DNA of 64,000 nt from Aporhodopirellula rubra (GTDB lineage Bacteria > Planctomycetota > Planctomycetia > Pirellulales > Pirellulaceae): positions 62,001-126,000 of the forward strand of contig NZ_JACHXU010000026.1 of assembly GCF_014192335.1 (NCBI RefSeq), in the 5' to 3' direction. Made by a program: the position numbers and the translations under genes. The number at the start of each line of letters is the position of its first letter. The first letter of the stretch is position 1. The notes under the pieces are model-generated. The model was given only the letters and a program-made list of their open reading frames with translations. It had not been told where the DNA came from and searched no databases. This document shows, piece by piece, positions 53,553 to 61,962 of the stretch.

Positions 53553-53913
53553 GATGAACTCCCAAATAAAAGCGTTAGTGAACTCTAGTAAGATGCACCG
53601 AGCTAAAAGAAAGTTCGGCAAATTCGATGCCACGAGGCCAGTCTGATCGTCCGAACAGTGTGGTTTCTACCGAGTACATGTCCGATTTCGCAGAATTAAT
53701 GACGGATCGCAAGGCATTTTTACGGAAAGGCAACCTAAAAAGCGTCCGAGCCGGATTCCGCGGATTTTTCGCGCCAGTTTGCCAAGAAACCTCCGCCTAG
53801 AACGAAGAACACCTAGATCAATCACGGGGCCGTGCCTTTTTGTCGGCGAAAACGCCGCTGGTGCGGGTAACCGGTGAGGGAACGAAACACTTCGAAATTT
53901 GGGGAAAACCACC
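53553..53913. other. Divergent intergenic region with small hairpins, no gene seen
   Basis: About 360 bp between the small leftward gene and the coiled-coil gene. CACGGGGCCGTG followed by CCTTTTT (near 53826-53842) and CGGCGAAAACGCCG (near 53841-53856) are short hairpins close to the start of the coiled-coil gene. They could be terminator or leader elements. No known riboswitch consensus was recognised. Confidence 0.35.
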
Positions 53914-54738
53914 ATGTTACGCAAACTTTTCTTGGCCGGAACGACGTTCGCTTTGTTGTCCGGAATCACGCTGGCAACGCCGATCGGATCCTACGCCCGA
54001 TGCGGTTGGAACTATTTGACCGACTCCGCGGGCGATGCGGTGCCGTTGGAGTGGGAACTCAAGCGGGCACGACAAATGATTGTGGACCTGCAGCCGGAAA
54101 TTCAAAATAACGCTCGACGAATTGCTCAAGAAAAAATCGAAGTCGTTAGACTAGAAAGGCAGCTCGGTGAAACCGATATGCGGCTAGCAGAGGCGCAGAG
54201 CGAGATCGAACGACTCAGCGACGACCTTCGTGACGAAAGCCCAACGTACAGTTACGGTGGCAAGACCTACACCTCGGTCCAAGTCAAATCGGATCTGGGC
54301 AACCGGTTCAAACGCTTCAAAACGCGTCAGCAAACTTCTGACAAATTGCAAAAGATGTTGTCCGCACGCCAAGCCTCGTTACGGGCGGCCAGTGAGCGGA
54401 TGGAAGCGATGCTCGATGCACGACGCCAACTCGAAGTTGAAGTCGAAAACTTGCAAGCTCGTCTCGGCGCGTTGCGAGTCGCACAAACTAGTAGTCAGTT
54501 GAATCTCGATGACAGTGCGTTGTCGCGTTCACGTGAATTGCTCGACGAGATTGCGATGCGGATCGACGTCGAAGAGGAAACGATGAAAGTGGACGTTGAA
54601 TACTTTGGCGAAATCGATCTCGAAGAGCCTTCGGATGAGAATTTGCTCGAAGACATTTCCGCGTATATGAATGGGATTAATGGGGCAGGTTCGGACGCTC
54701 TCGTCTCGATCGACTTGAGTGCCGATTCTTCGCTGTAG
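53914..54738 (+). CDS. Exported coiled-coil protein, unknown function
   Basis: A 274-residue protein with a signal peptide (about 1-28). Most of the mature part is charged heptad repeat, forming long coiled coils at about 45-105 and 130-190 (DLQPEIQNNARRIAQEKIEV; MEAMLDARRQLEVEVENLQA), with a short beta-like break SPTYSYGGKTYTS between them. The C-terminal 60 residues are acidic. No domain is named. The ATG at 53914 is preferred over an upstream TTG in frame. It precedes a Ser/Thr kinase gene by 123 bp on the same strand; a shared role is possible but not shown. Confidence 0.8.
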   Translation: MLRKLFLAGTTFALLSGITLATPIGSYARCGWNYLTDSAGDAVPLEWELKRARQMIVDLQPEIQNNARRIAQEKIEVVRLERQLGETDMRLAEAQSEIERLSDDLRDESPTYSYGGKTYTSVQVKSDLGNRFKRFKTRQQTSDKLQKMLSARQASLRAASERMEAMLDARRQLEVEVENLQARLGALRVAQTSSQLNLDDSALSRSRELLDEIAMRIDVEEETMKVDVEYFGEIDLEEPSDENLLEDISAYMNGINGAGSDALVSIDLSADSSL

Positions 54739-54861
54739 TCCGTGTATGTGTCCGGTGCCGCGATGGTTGAACGCCTTCCGGTACCGTGACGAGAGACGGC
54801 CTGTGCCGTTTCGCAAAGTGGCACCTCCTGTTCCGGCGAGTTCGACTTCAACTGCAACATC

Positions 54862-56925
54862 ATGAACTTCACGCATTCCCCTAACGAAACTGTCTTAGAC
54901 CGGTACACGATCTGTCGTGGTATCGGCATCGGCGGCTTCGGTGAAGTTTATTTTGCTCTCAGCCAAGCAGGCAAAGAAGTCGCGTTGAAAAGGATTCAAC
55001 GTAACCTCGCCGTTGAACTCCGAGGCGTTTCCCACTGTTTGAATCTGAAACATCCGAACCTGGTCTCGTTACACGACATATGCCGTGATAATGACGACCA
55101 GGCATGGGTGGTGATGGAATACGTCGCAGGCAAAAACCTGCGAGAGGTGCTCGACGAAGCCGATCCTTCGGGACGCGTTTGTCGAGCTACGGTCCAGGGC
55201 AGTCAGGGGCTGCCGAGCGGGTTGACGATGGATGAGGTGAGGCGATGGTTCTGTGGCATGGCCGCGGGAACGGCTCATCTGCATTCGGCCGGCTTGGTTC
55301 ATCGAGACCTAAAACCGGGGAACTTGTTTGACGACAACGGGATCATCAAAGTCGGTGATTACGGGTTGAGCAAGTTTATTTCTTCGTCTCATCGCAGCGG
55401 ACACACCGAGAGCGTTGGGACGTTGCATTACATGGCGCCCGAGATCGGTCGCGGTCAATATGGTCGCGAGATCGATATCTATGCGATGGGCATCATTCTG
55501 TTTGAGCTGCTGACCGGGAGGCTTCCTTTTGACGGCGAAACGCCTCAGGAAATTGTTGTCAAGCACCTCACCGACACGCCGGATTTGTCAACCATCCCGG
55601 ATGAGCTTCGTCCCGTGATCGCTGCGTGTTTGCAGAAAAATCCGACGGATCGACCCAAGGACATCCCAACCATGATGGCGATGACCCCTTGGGCAAACGA
55701 GAACGTTCAATCGGCGACTTGGTCGCCCAATCCATACGGTTCGTCGTCCCCAAATCGATCGGAACAGGCGTCGCAACCGACCAAACCGCAGCCCGCCGCA
55801 CCGACGCGGCCGCACGTTGCCTCGCCTGCAATGAACGCAGCCGCACCGCAAGTTGTGCTGAGCCATCCAACGTCTGAAGAGCCGATCGCGCGAGCGATCC
55901 GGATGAGTTTTGTGGATCTGAAACAGTGGTGGCAAAACCTAGAAAGGTCACCGGGATCCAAGTTCGTCATTGTTCTCGCGACTGTGATGATCCTTTTGAT
56001 CAACACGCATTGGCTCGTGCCAATGTTGTCGTTAATTGGTTTTTTCTACATTCCGTATTATGTGATTCGGCATGTCGTGTTGCAGATCGCGGAGCCTGAT
56101 ACGTACGTACACACGCACGATCAGCACCGTCGGGCAGCGCATGTCAATCACGCCATGTCACCGGGGGCGACGCATATGCCAAACGGCCCGCACAACGCAT
56201 CCGCGCCAACATCACGTCCACTACCGGTCCCGGCACGTTTGTCGAAAACGCAAATGCGGCAGATGTTGCGTCAATCGCTCGCACAGAGAACACGAACATC
56301 GATGGCCGCCGAGTGGACGACGTCGGGAATGATTTCGTTAGTCGTCGCAGCAACTTTATTGTTGATCTCATCGGTGATCGGGCTGCGGAATTCCGTGGTC
56401 AGTCCGTTGACGATCGCACCGTACGTTTGGATGGCATGCGTGGTGTGGTTGGGATCGTTCGGTTTGCTAGGACTCGGAAAGGCATGGGAGTCCAGTGAAG
56501 GCGACGGATTTACGCGTCGTTTGTCGGCATCATTTCTCGGTGCTGCGGTGGGCGTGATTGCCTACTTACTCGCCGACGTGTTGATGGTGCCGCTAGATCA
56601 AGGGCTCAGCCGAGATATCGACGCGACGAGGCTTCCGATGACTTTCTATCAGGGGTCAGGGGTTCCAAAGGCTGCGGCGATGATGGCTCACTTCGCCGTC
56701 TTGTTTGCGTTGCTTCGAATGTGGAAGCCGGTTGATCCGTTGCGACGTGCGAGGTTGAGTTTGTGGGCGGTTTCGGTCGCGGTTGTCGGCGAGTGGATTG
56801 TGCATCAAATGATTCCCGTTCCTCAGCCCGCGGGAATGCTGATCGCTGGTGGGATTGTCGTGATGACGCAAATGTCGGCTCCGTGGGTGAAGACGGATTC
56901 CGTGGCGGCGTTAACGTCGACGTGA
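54862..56925 (+). CDS. Membrane Ser/Thr protein kinase with DYG motif
   Basis: A 687-residue kinase that starts directly with the kinase domain (about 12-280). The Gly loop is GIGGFG at 22-27, K43 in VALK, H147-R148-D149 (HRDLKPGNL), DYG at 166-168 in place of DFG, and APE at 192-194. All essential residues are intact. A Pro/Ala/Ser/Gln-rich linker follows (about 285-350), then hydrophobic segments near 365-400, 490-510, 520-540, 550-580 and 600-680, which form a polytopic membrane domain. The short loops suggest little extracellular sensing. Its target is unknown. Confidence 0.92.
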   Translation: MNFTHSPNETVLDRYTICRGIGIGGFGEVYFALSQAGKEVALKRIQRNLAVELRGVSHCLNLKHPNLVSLHDICRDNDDQAWVVMEYVAGKNLREVLDEADPSGRVCRATVQGSQGLPSGLTMDEVRRWFCGMAAGTAHLHSAGLVHRDLKPGNLFDDNGIIKVGDYGLSKFISSSHRSGHTESVGTLHYMAPEIGRGQYGREIDIYAMGIILFELLTGRLPFDGETPQEIVVKHLTDTPDLSTIPDELRPVIAACLQKNPTDRPKDIPTMMAMTPWANENVQSATWSPNPYGSSSPNRSEQASQPTKPQPAAPTRPHVASPAMNAAAPQVVLSHPTSEEPIARAIRMSFVDLKQWWQNLERSPGSKFVIVLATVMILLINTHWLVPMLSLIGFFYIPYYVIRHVVLQIAEPDTYVHTHDQHRRAAHVNHAMSPGATHMPNGPHNASAPTSRPLPVPARLSKTQMRQMLRQSLAQRTRTSMAAEWTTSGMISLVVAATLLLISSVIGLRNSVVSPLTIAPYVWMACVVWLGSFGLLGLGKAWESSEGDGFTRRLSASFLGAAVGVIAYLLADVLMVPLDQGLSRDIDATRLPMTFYQGSGVPKAAAMMAHFAVLFALLRMWKPVDPLRRARLSLWAVSVAVVGEWIVHQMIPVPQPAGMLIAGGIVVMTQMSAPWVKTDSVAALTST

Positions 56926-56986
56926 GCAGTCAATGTCGATGTGTTCGCCTATCACAGTGCCGTCATGTTTCAGACGAGAGAATTCG

Positions 56987-57643
56987 ATGAATGAATTAAC
57001 CAAAGCGACCGTGCTGCTCCTGTTCACGATGTTCAGTTTGTCGTTAGGGGCAGGTCTATCCGTCGCAGATGATGCGAAAGAGGAAACGTCCGACTCGGCT
57101 CCGGTGGCGTTGAGTGTTCCCCCATTGGATCATCTCGATTATCCGTTGGATCGTCCGACTTGGATTGACGAAGGTCGCAGTCCGATGGATTCAGTGGACG
57201 GTGAGGACGTCGTGATCGCGATTACGTCAGGCCCCGCTCCTTCGCCGGAAACCGCCGAGGAAATGATGGAGGTCATGGCTCTTGGCGCGGTTGAGAACTA
57301 CGTTGATCAAAAGCTGCAAGAATTGCCTGAGCATGTTGGATCCGAAGACATTGGTATTGATATCGATTGGGTTCGTGATGAACTCATTTCGCGGCGTTAC
57401 GACGGAACTGTGAAAACCGGTGACTCCGTTCAATACGAGAGTGCGTGTTTGCTGCGGATCGAGAAGTCGCACCAGGAGGTGCTCAATCGATTGGTTCAGA
57501 ATCACCAGTTACAACATCGACTCGCCGCAGTTGGTGTTTTGGGTGGATTGTGTTTGGCCGGTTTGTTGGGCGGTTCGATTCTCTTTGGCTGGCTTTCATC
57601 GCGTCAGCAACGACTCGCGTCTCATGAAAACGCGATCGGTTAA
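56987..57643 (+). CDS. Exported or membrane-anchored protein, unknown function
   Basis: A 218-residue protein with a hydrophobic N-terminus (about 7-27, ending SVADD) and a second hydrophobic segment near the end (AVGVLGGLCLAGLLGGSILFGWL). The part between is acidic with short helices (AVENYVDQKLQELPEHV; RIEKSHQEVLNRLVQNHQLQ). The topology would be a periplasmic body held by a C-terminal helix. No domain is recognised. The ATG at 56987 is preferred over a start at 56933 because it gives a clean signal sequence. It lies 61 bp after the kinase gene. Confidence 0.72.
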   Translation: MNELTKATVLLLFTMFSLSLGAGLSVADDAKEETSDSAPVALSVPPLDHLDYPLDRPTWIDEGRSPMDSVDGEDVVIAITSGPAPSPETAEEMMEVMALGAVENYVDQKLQELPEHVGSEDIGIDIDWVRDELISRRYDGTVKTGDSVQYESACLLRIEKSHQEVLNRLVQNHQLQHRLAAVGVLGGLCLAGLLGGSILFGWLSSRQQRLASHENAIG

Positions 57644-57645
57644 TG

Positions 57646-57699
57646 AAAAAACCGATGCGTCAGCGAGGGAGGAGAAGTATCCGCTCGCTAACGCATCGG
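57646..57699 (-). terminator. Rho-independent terminator of the leftward Gly/Gln-rich gene
   Basis: On the minus strand, 16-base arms pair with one mismatch (CCGATGCGTTAGCGAG with CTCGCTGACGCATCGG), with a 16-base loop, followed by TTTTTTC. It lies 92 bp after the stop of the gene at 57792-58763 and three bases after the convergent gene's stop. Confidence 0.82.
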
Positions 57700-57791
57700 C
57701 TCCTGATTGCCGCACCGCAATCGCCCAACGCGTCAGGAATTCCTTTCGCGTTTCGTCACCTCCGAGATGATCGCTCGGTTATCTTCGCCGT

Positions 57792-58763
57792 CTAGGAGCG
57801 AGTGAAGCTCAATGCTCCGGTGGTATCGCCGTCTACTTTGAAGACGAACCCGTTCGCCGACGAGGTCCAGTCGCCTTGCATTTGCTGCAGGTCGCTCGCT
57901 CGTACTAACGACAAACGATTGTTACTCAGGCGATATTGACCGTTGAAGCTCTTGGTGCTGCCTCCCTTTGTTGCCGACCAAGTGAATGTATTGTCGTCGT
58001 TGAGCGTTAGTGAAACCGATTGGTCACCGGGCAAAGAGACGGACCAGGTTCCGACATGGGCGGGCGTGTCGGCGGTGGCCTGCGTGGCACGGGCGAGTTG
58101 ACCGAATTCGGGAATACTCGACTGTGTTGCGGGAGCAGATTGTGTTGAGCCTGCATTTCCACTGAGCGAGGCGAGCATTTGCAGAGCGGATGCTTCCGAG
58201 TTTGCTGTCGCCGCGGGTGCGGTTGGTCGTTGCGATTGAGCAACGGAAGGCCGGGAAACATTTTGTTGAGCCGGAGCGGTGGACTGCCGAGTGGGCTGAG
58301 CAACATCTGCGTTGGAGCGATTCGTCGTTTGGACACTCGCTTGATTGTTGAAAGGGTTGGTTCCCGATCCGGAAAATTGTCGCTGTTGCTGAGGAGCCGA
58401 TTGGAAAGACGCGTTGGTCTGTTGACTGGGAGCGGTTTGTCGCTGGGATGCAAATCCGGGTTGTTGGCCGTTGGAGAATCCGGCCGGTGCGGTCATCCGA
58501 TTTGCGGGCTGGAATCGGGTTGGAGCGGCAGGAGAAACCGAGTTGTAGTACGGCTGAGCCCCGGCGTGTTGGATGGGGGCCGAGTATCCGGCGCTTCCGC
58601 AGGTCGACGGGCTAGGTGAAGAATAGCCGTATCCGCCGCCGCGATATCCGCCGCCGCTGTACCCGCCTCCGCCACCACCGCAGGCTTGTGCGGGGCTGCA
58701 GGTTGCGGTGAGAACGGCGAGGGCGGCAGCGGATCGGATCCAGTTTTTTGTGCGGACTTTCAT
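57792..58763 (-). CDS. Exported low-complexity protein with C-terminal beta domain
   Basis: A 323-residue protein with a signal peptide (about 1-27, ending AQAC). A Gly/Tyr/Ser-rich region (about 28-55) and a long Gln/Ser/Thr/Ala/Pro-rich region (to about 225) follow, probably disordered. The C-terminal 85 residues (AHVGTWSVSLPGDQSVSLTLNDDNTFTW...QYRLSNNRLSL...) resemble a small lipocalin-like or calycin beta domain. It could be a surface or matrix protein. The Cys at 28 lies just at the end of the hydrophobic segment, but the fit to a lipobox (QAC) is poor. Confidence 0.78.
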   Translation of the reverse strand: MKVRTKNWIRSAAALAVLTATCSPAQACGGGGGGYSGGGYRGGGYGYSSPSPSTCGSAGYSAPIQHAGAQPYYNSVSPAAPTRFQPANRMTAPAGFSNGQQPGFASQRQTAPSQQTNASFQSAPQQQRQFSGSGTNPFNNQASVQTTNRSNADVAQPTRQSTAPAQQNVSRPSVAQSQRPTAPAATANSEASALQMLASLSGNAGSTQSAPATQSSIPEFGQLARATQATADTPAHVGTWSVSLPGDQSVSLTLNDDNTFTWSATKGGSTKSFNGQYRLSNNRLSLVRASDLQQMQGDWTSSANGFVFKVDGDTTGALSFTRS

Positions 58764-58911
58764 GATTCTGACTTTCGAAGCGTTTGGGCGTTGAGTGCGT
58801 TGTTGGCGACCAAAGTCGCGTTACAAATCACCAAGCGAATCGCTGTCGAAAGTGTTACCAGAAAAACGAGAAAGTTCTCTCGTGGGATGATTCTCGAGTT
58901 GCCGGACGTTG

Positions 58912-60345
58912 CTACTCGCGGTCTGGACCACCATCGCGGTCGGGCCCGCCACGGTTTGGCCTGCCGCCTCGGTCTGGACCACCATCACGGCCACCACGGC
59001 CTTGTCGCATGGCTTCACCACGCGTTGCCATCGTGGCGAGTTCTTCCTTCGAAAGAGCGCCGTCGTTGTCGGTGTCTGCAAATTGGAGCAATCGTTGGCC
59101 GCGTTCAGCGACTTCGCTGAGTTCTTCTGCGGACAGTTCGCCGTCGTCATCCGTGTCGAGTTGCATCAACCGCTCCCTCATTCCAGGACCGCCAGGGCCT
59201 TCGCCGTCGCGGGGGCCGTTGCCACGGAAGCCTTCGCCACGAGGTCCCTCGCCACGGACGCGTTGTCCACGAAAGTCAGGTCGACGTGGACGGTCGTCTT
59301 CGCCACGTTCCGCCCGGGCACCTTCTGGAGATGATTCGTCCTGGGTTGCCTCTTCCTTGTCGTTCGACTGGGCTTCATTGGGTTGATCGTCTGAGGATTC
59401 GTCGACTGAGGATGGGGCGGCCGCTGCCGCGTCTTGACGACGTCGACCTTCTCCACGACTGCCGTCACGTGGGCCTCGTTCGCCGCGGCGTGCACCGCGT
59501 TCATCGTTGTCGCGTTCGCCCTCGCTGCGGCTTCGCATTCCTCGGTTTTGCATGCCTTCATGACGGTTACCAGGTCCGCCGCCGCGGGCGTCACGATTGC
59601 GATCGTTTCGTCCGCTAGGTCGGGCGTCCCGCTCATTGCTACGGCCGCGACCATCTCGTGCACCGTGTTTGCCGCCACGCGAATCACGGCCGCGGGCGGA
59701 GGATTCATGACCGCGTGATCGACCGTTTCGTGCATCGCCACGACCGCCACGTGAGTCTTGCTGATGTGCATTGTGCCGGCCACCGCGCCCGCCTCGTCCG
59801 GCGTCCATACGTTCGCGTGTTTTGCCGTCTCGAACGCTCATGCCACGGTCACGGTGTCTACCATCTCGTGCACTGAAATTGCGGCCGCGAGATTCACCGC
59901 CTCGAGTTGCGTTGCCACGCCCCGAACCATCACGAGGGCCACGGCCACGGGCGTTGTCTTGATCGGCGTCACGTCCACGTTGAGGAGGGCTCGTGCGACC
60001 TGCGAAATCAGGTCGGGTTTCAGTTGCGTCGAGTGTTCCGTCTTCGTTTTTGTCGAGCGTCTTCAATGCCGCAGATGCGTTTTCGAGTTCTTCGCTCGAG
60101 ATGGTTCCGTCGCTATCGGCGTCGATCGCTGCGAAGATCGGAAGGTGCTGCATCATCCGGCCGGGACCTCCTCGGTCGACATCCGAACCGGATGGGGGGC
60201 CGCCTCCAGCACGATGTATTGGTGGACCTCCACGCCCAGGCCCTCCGCGGCCTTCACGTGATTGCGGTTGTGCCGACACCGTTGGTGCGAGCATCCACGT
60301 TGCACTCGCAACCAATAACAAACTCGTCCATCTTGCAATTGTCAT
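58912..60345 (-). CDS. Exported EF-hand protein with Arg/Gly-rich middle region
   Basis: A 477-residue protein with a signal peptide (about 1-25, ending SAQP). Two EF-hand loops lie at 75-86 (DADSDGTISSEE) and 98-109 (DKNEDGTLDATE), and two at 397-408 (DTDDDGELSAEE) and 424-435 (DTDNDGALSKEE). All four keep the acidic ligands. Between them, about 120-385, the chain is almost entirely Arg, Gly, Asp, Glu and Ser with many RGG, RDG and GRG units, and the last 30 residues return to RGG-type repeats. This region is probably disordered and very charged. The family, calcium-binding exported EF-hand proteins, is common in planctomycetes; the RGG insert is unusual. Confidence 0.88.
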   Translation of the reverse strand: MTIARWTSLLLVASATWMLAPTVSAQPQSREGRGGPGRGGPPIHRAGGGPPSGSDVDRGGPGRMMQHLPIFAAIDADSDGTISSEELENASAALKTLDKNEDGTLDATETRPDFAGRTSPPQRGRDADQDNARGRGPRDGSGRGNATRGGESRGRNFSARDGRHRDRGMSVRDGKTRERMDAGRGGRGGRHNAHQQDSRGGRGDARNGRSRGHESSARGRDSRGGKHGARDGRGRSNERDARPSGRNDRNRDARGGGPGNRHEGMQNRGMRSRSEGERDNDERGARRGERGPRDGSRGEGRRRQDAAAAAPSSVDESSDDQPNEAQSNDKEEATQDESSPEGARAERGEDDRPRRPDFRGQRVRGEGPRGEGFRGNGPRDGEGPGGPGMRERLMQLDTDDDGELSAEELSEVAERGQRLLQFADTDNDGALSKEELATMATRGEAMRQGRGGRDGGPDRGGRPNRGGPDRDGGPDRE

Positions 60346-60546
60346 CGTTTCGCCTTGGGGAAGAAATAAGGGTGTGTCTCATCTCTTCTAACCGGGCTTA
60401 ACGGGAAAGGTTTCGCACCGACATGTGAAATCAAGCCTTCGAACGGAAGAATCCTCGTTCGGGTGGCAACACGATGTTGAATGACACGAAACGCATGTCA
60501 GGCTCGCCAAAATGCCGTGCGATAGTCTGTCGCAGGCAAAGCTATT

Positions 60547-61809
60547 TTAGGGTAGCGAGATTAGGAAACGTGCTAGGCGTTTTGAGAACGTAACCGTGTC
60601 CGTACCGACGATCCGTTCAAAATCGATACGACGTTGGCCACGGCGATACGACTCAAAAGGCGGACGCGTTGCAGTGAAGTTCAAGATGTCGGCGAACGTG
60701 TCGCTGTCCCGCTCGGACAGATAGAACATCATCGCCCATGCGACCGCGTAGGCAGTGTGGACGTTGCCGGCGTCGCGGAACGCTTCGTCACCGTCGACGA
60801 GTTGTTCGACCCATGCGGTGATGTCATTAGCATTGCGAAAGGATAGTTGTTTGCGTAAGTGGTTGAGGGATTCGCGGTTGACGCGATCGCTGAGGTCAGC
60901 GCCGGATCGTCCGGATGCGAGTGCCTCGGGTTCAAACATTTGGCCGATGCCCTCGGTGATCCAACTCGGTGTGTCGTTGACTCGGCTATGCACGCCTGAA
61001 TTAAACGCGGATTGATGAGCGGCTTCGTGTCGCACGGTCGCCGCGATGTCGGACAACCGGCCGCCGTCGTGCGTCATCACACGGTTGCATCGGTTGGCAT
61101 AGATGCCAGCGACGCGGGAAACATCGATTCCGAGTCGGTCGAGTTCGGCGTACATCGCACGTGCGTCCGGTAGTACAACGGCGACCATGGGAAAGCGTCC
61201 GGTGCGAACCTTCACGCCTCGTTTGGACATGTATTCGACGAATGACCGGTGTGAGTTTTCAAACATCTTTGGCCAACGGTCACCGCGTCCTCGGGGTTGA
61301 ACCACGAGAAAGTTGCTAGTGGCGACCACCTCAAAAGTTGGTCCGAACTCGGCTCGGAGTTGGTTTCGCATGCGAGTCGCCGATGCCGGTTCGAAGCGTT
61401 CGTCGGTCGTCCGCATCCTTTCATCGCGTTTTGTTGCGGCGACCGTGTGCAGCCAACCGTCTTCGGCAATCACCAAAGACTCGGTCGCCGAATCGATCAG
61501 ATGCAGGCCGACTTGCCACTGGGAATTGACGAGAAGTTGAACCGGTTGGGGACCCCTCGGAGTCAAGTTTCGGCTCGCGACGCGGCGAGAAACAACGTGG
61601 GTGGTGCTGCTCGGTCGGGCACCACCGACTGGATCGGCGGAGGAAACGGTTGCGCCGAAGGGGCTCGTCAGAAGCACAGCCAATGCTATCAAAACGGATC
61701 GCAAATTTTGAGGAACGGGATAAGTTGTCGATGGCGTCAGGCAAGACTGACAGAGCCGGCCCGAACTCTGACGTTGGTTCGGCAAAATCCGTGTTGTTTG
61801 CAATCGCAT
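60547..61809 (-). CDS. Exported DUF1570-like metalloprotease
   Basis: A 420-residue protein with an N-terminal signal (about 35-58, ending SSA). The zinc motif H261-E262-A-A-H265 lies in TVRHEAAHQSAFN, and E286 in WITEG is the likely third ligand, a gluzincin arrangement typical of the DUF1570 family. The region before it (VVATSNFLVVQPRGRGDRWPKMFENSHRSFVEY...) is the family's N-terminal part. Substrate is unknown. The ATG at 61809 is chosen; a TTG- or GTG-type start further upstream at 61881 would put 24 residues before the signal. Confidence 0.82.
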   Translation of the reverse strand: MRLQTTRILPNQRQSSGRLCQSCLTPSTTYPVPQNLRSVLIALAVLLTSPFGATVSSADPVGGARPSSTTHVVSRRVASRNLTPRGPQPVQLLVNSQWQVGLHLIDSATESLVIAEDGWLHTVAATKRDERMRTTDERFEPASATRMRNQLRAEFGPTFEVVATSNFLVVQPRGRGDRWPKMFENSHRSFVEYMSKRGVKVRTGRFPMVAVVLPDARAMYAELDRLGIDVSRVAGIYANRCNRVMTHDGGRLSDIAATVRHEAAHQSAFNSGVHSRVNDTPSWITEGIGQMFEPEALASGRSGADLSDRVNRESLNHLRKQLSFRNANDITAWVEQLVDGDEAFRDAGNVHTAYAVAWAMMFYLSERDSDTFADILNFTATRPPFESYRRGQRRIDFERIVGTDTVTFSKRLARFLISLP

Positions 61810-61962
61810 AGCGGCGGCGGTGTCGGAGGAGTGGCGTCGAAAGCATAAAGAGAATCCGGCGATGCCCCCCGACACCAACACGGTCTGATCAAACGTAGGT
61901 TAAAATCAAACGTGAGGCCGTCTGCTGCATTTTCCTCCTTCACTTTTTTAAAAAACGGTTCC

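Noticed and set aside
59178-60401. Several open frames on both strands over the EF-hand/RGG gene
   Set aside because: Low-complexity sequence opens other frames by chance. The EF-hand frame has the signal peptide and four calcium loops.
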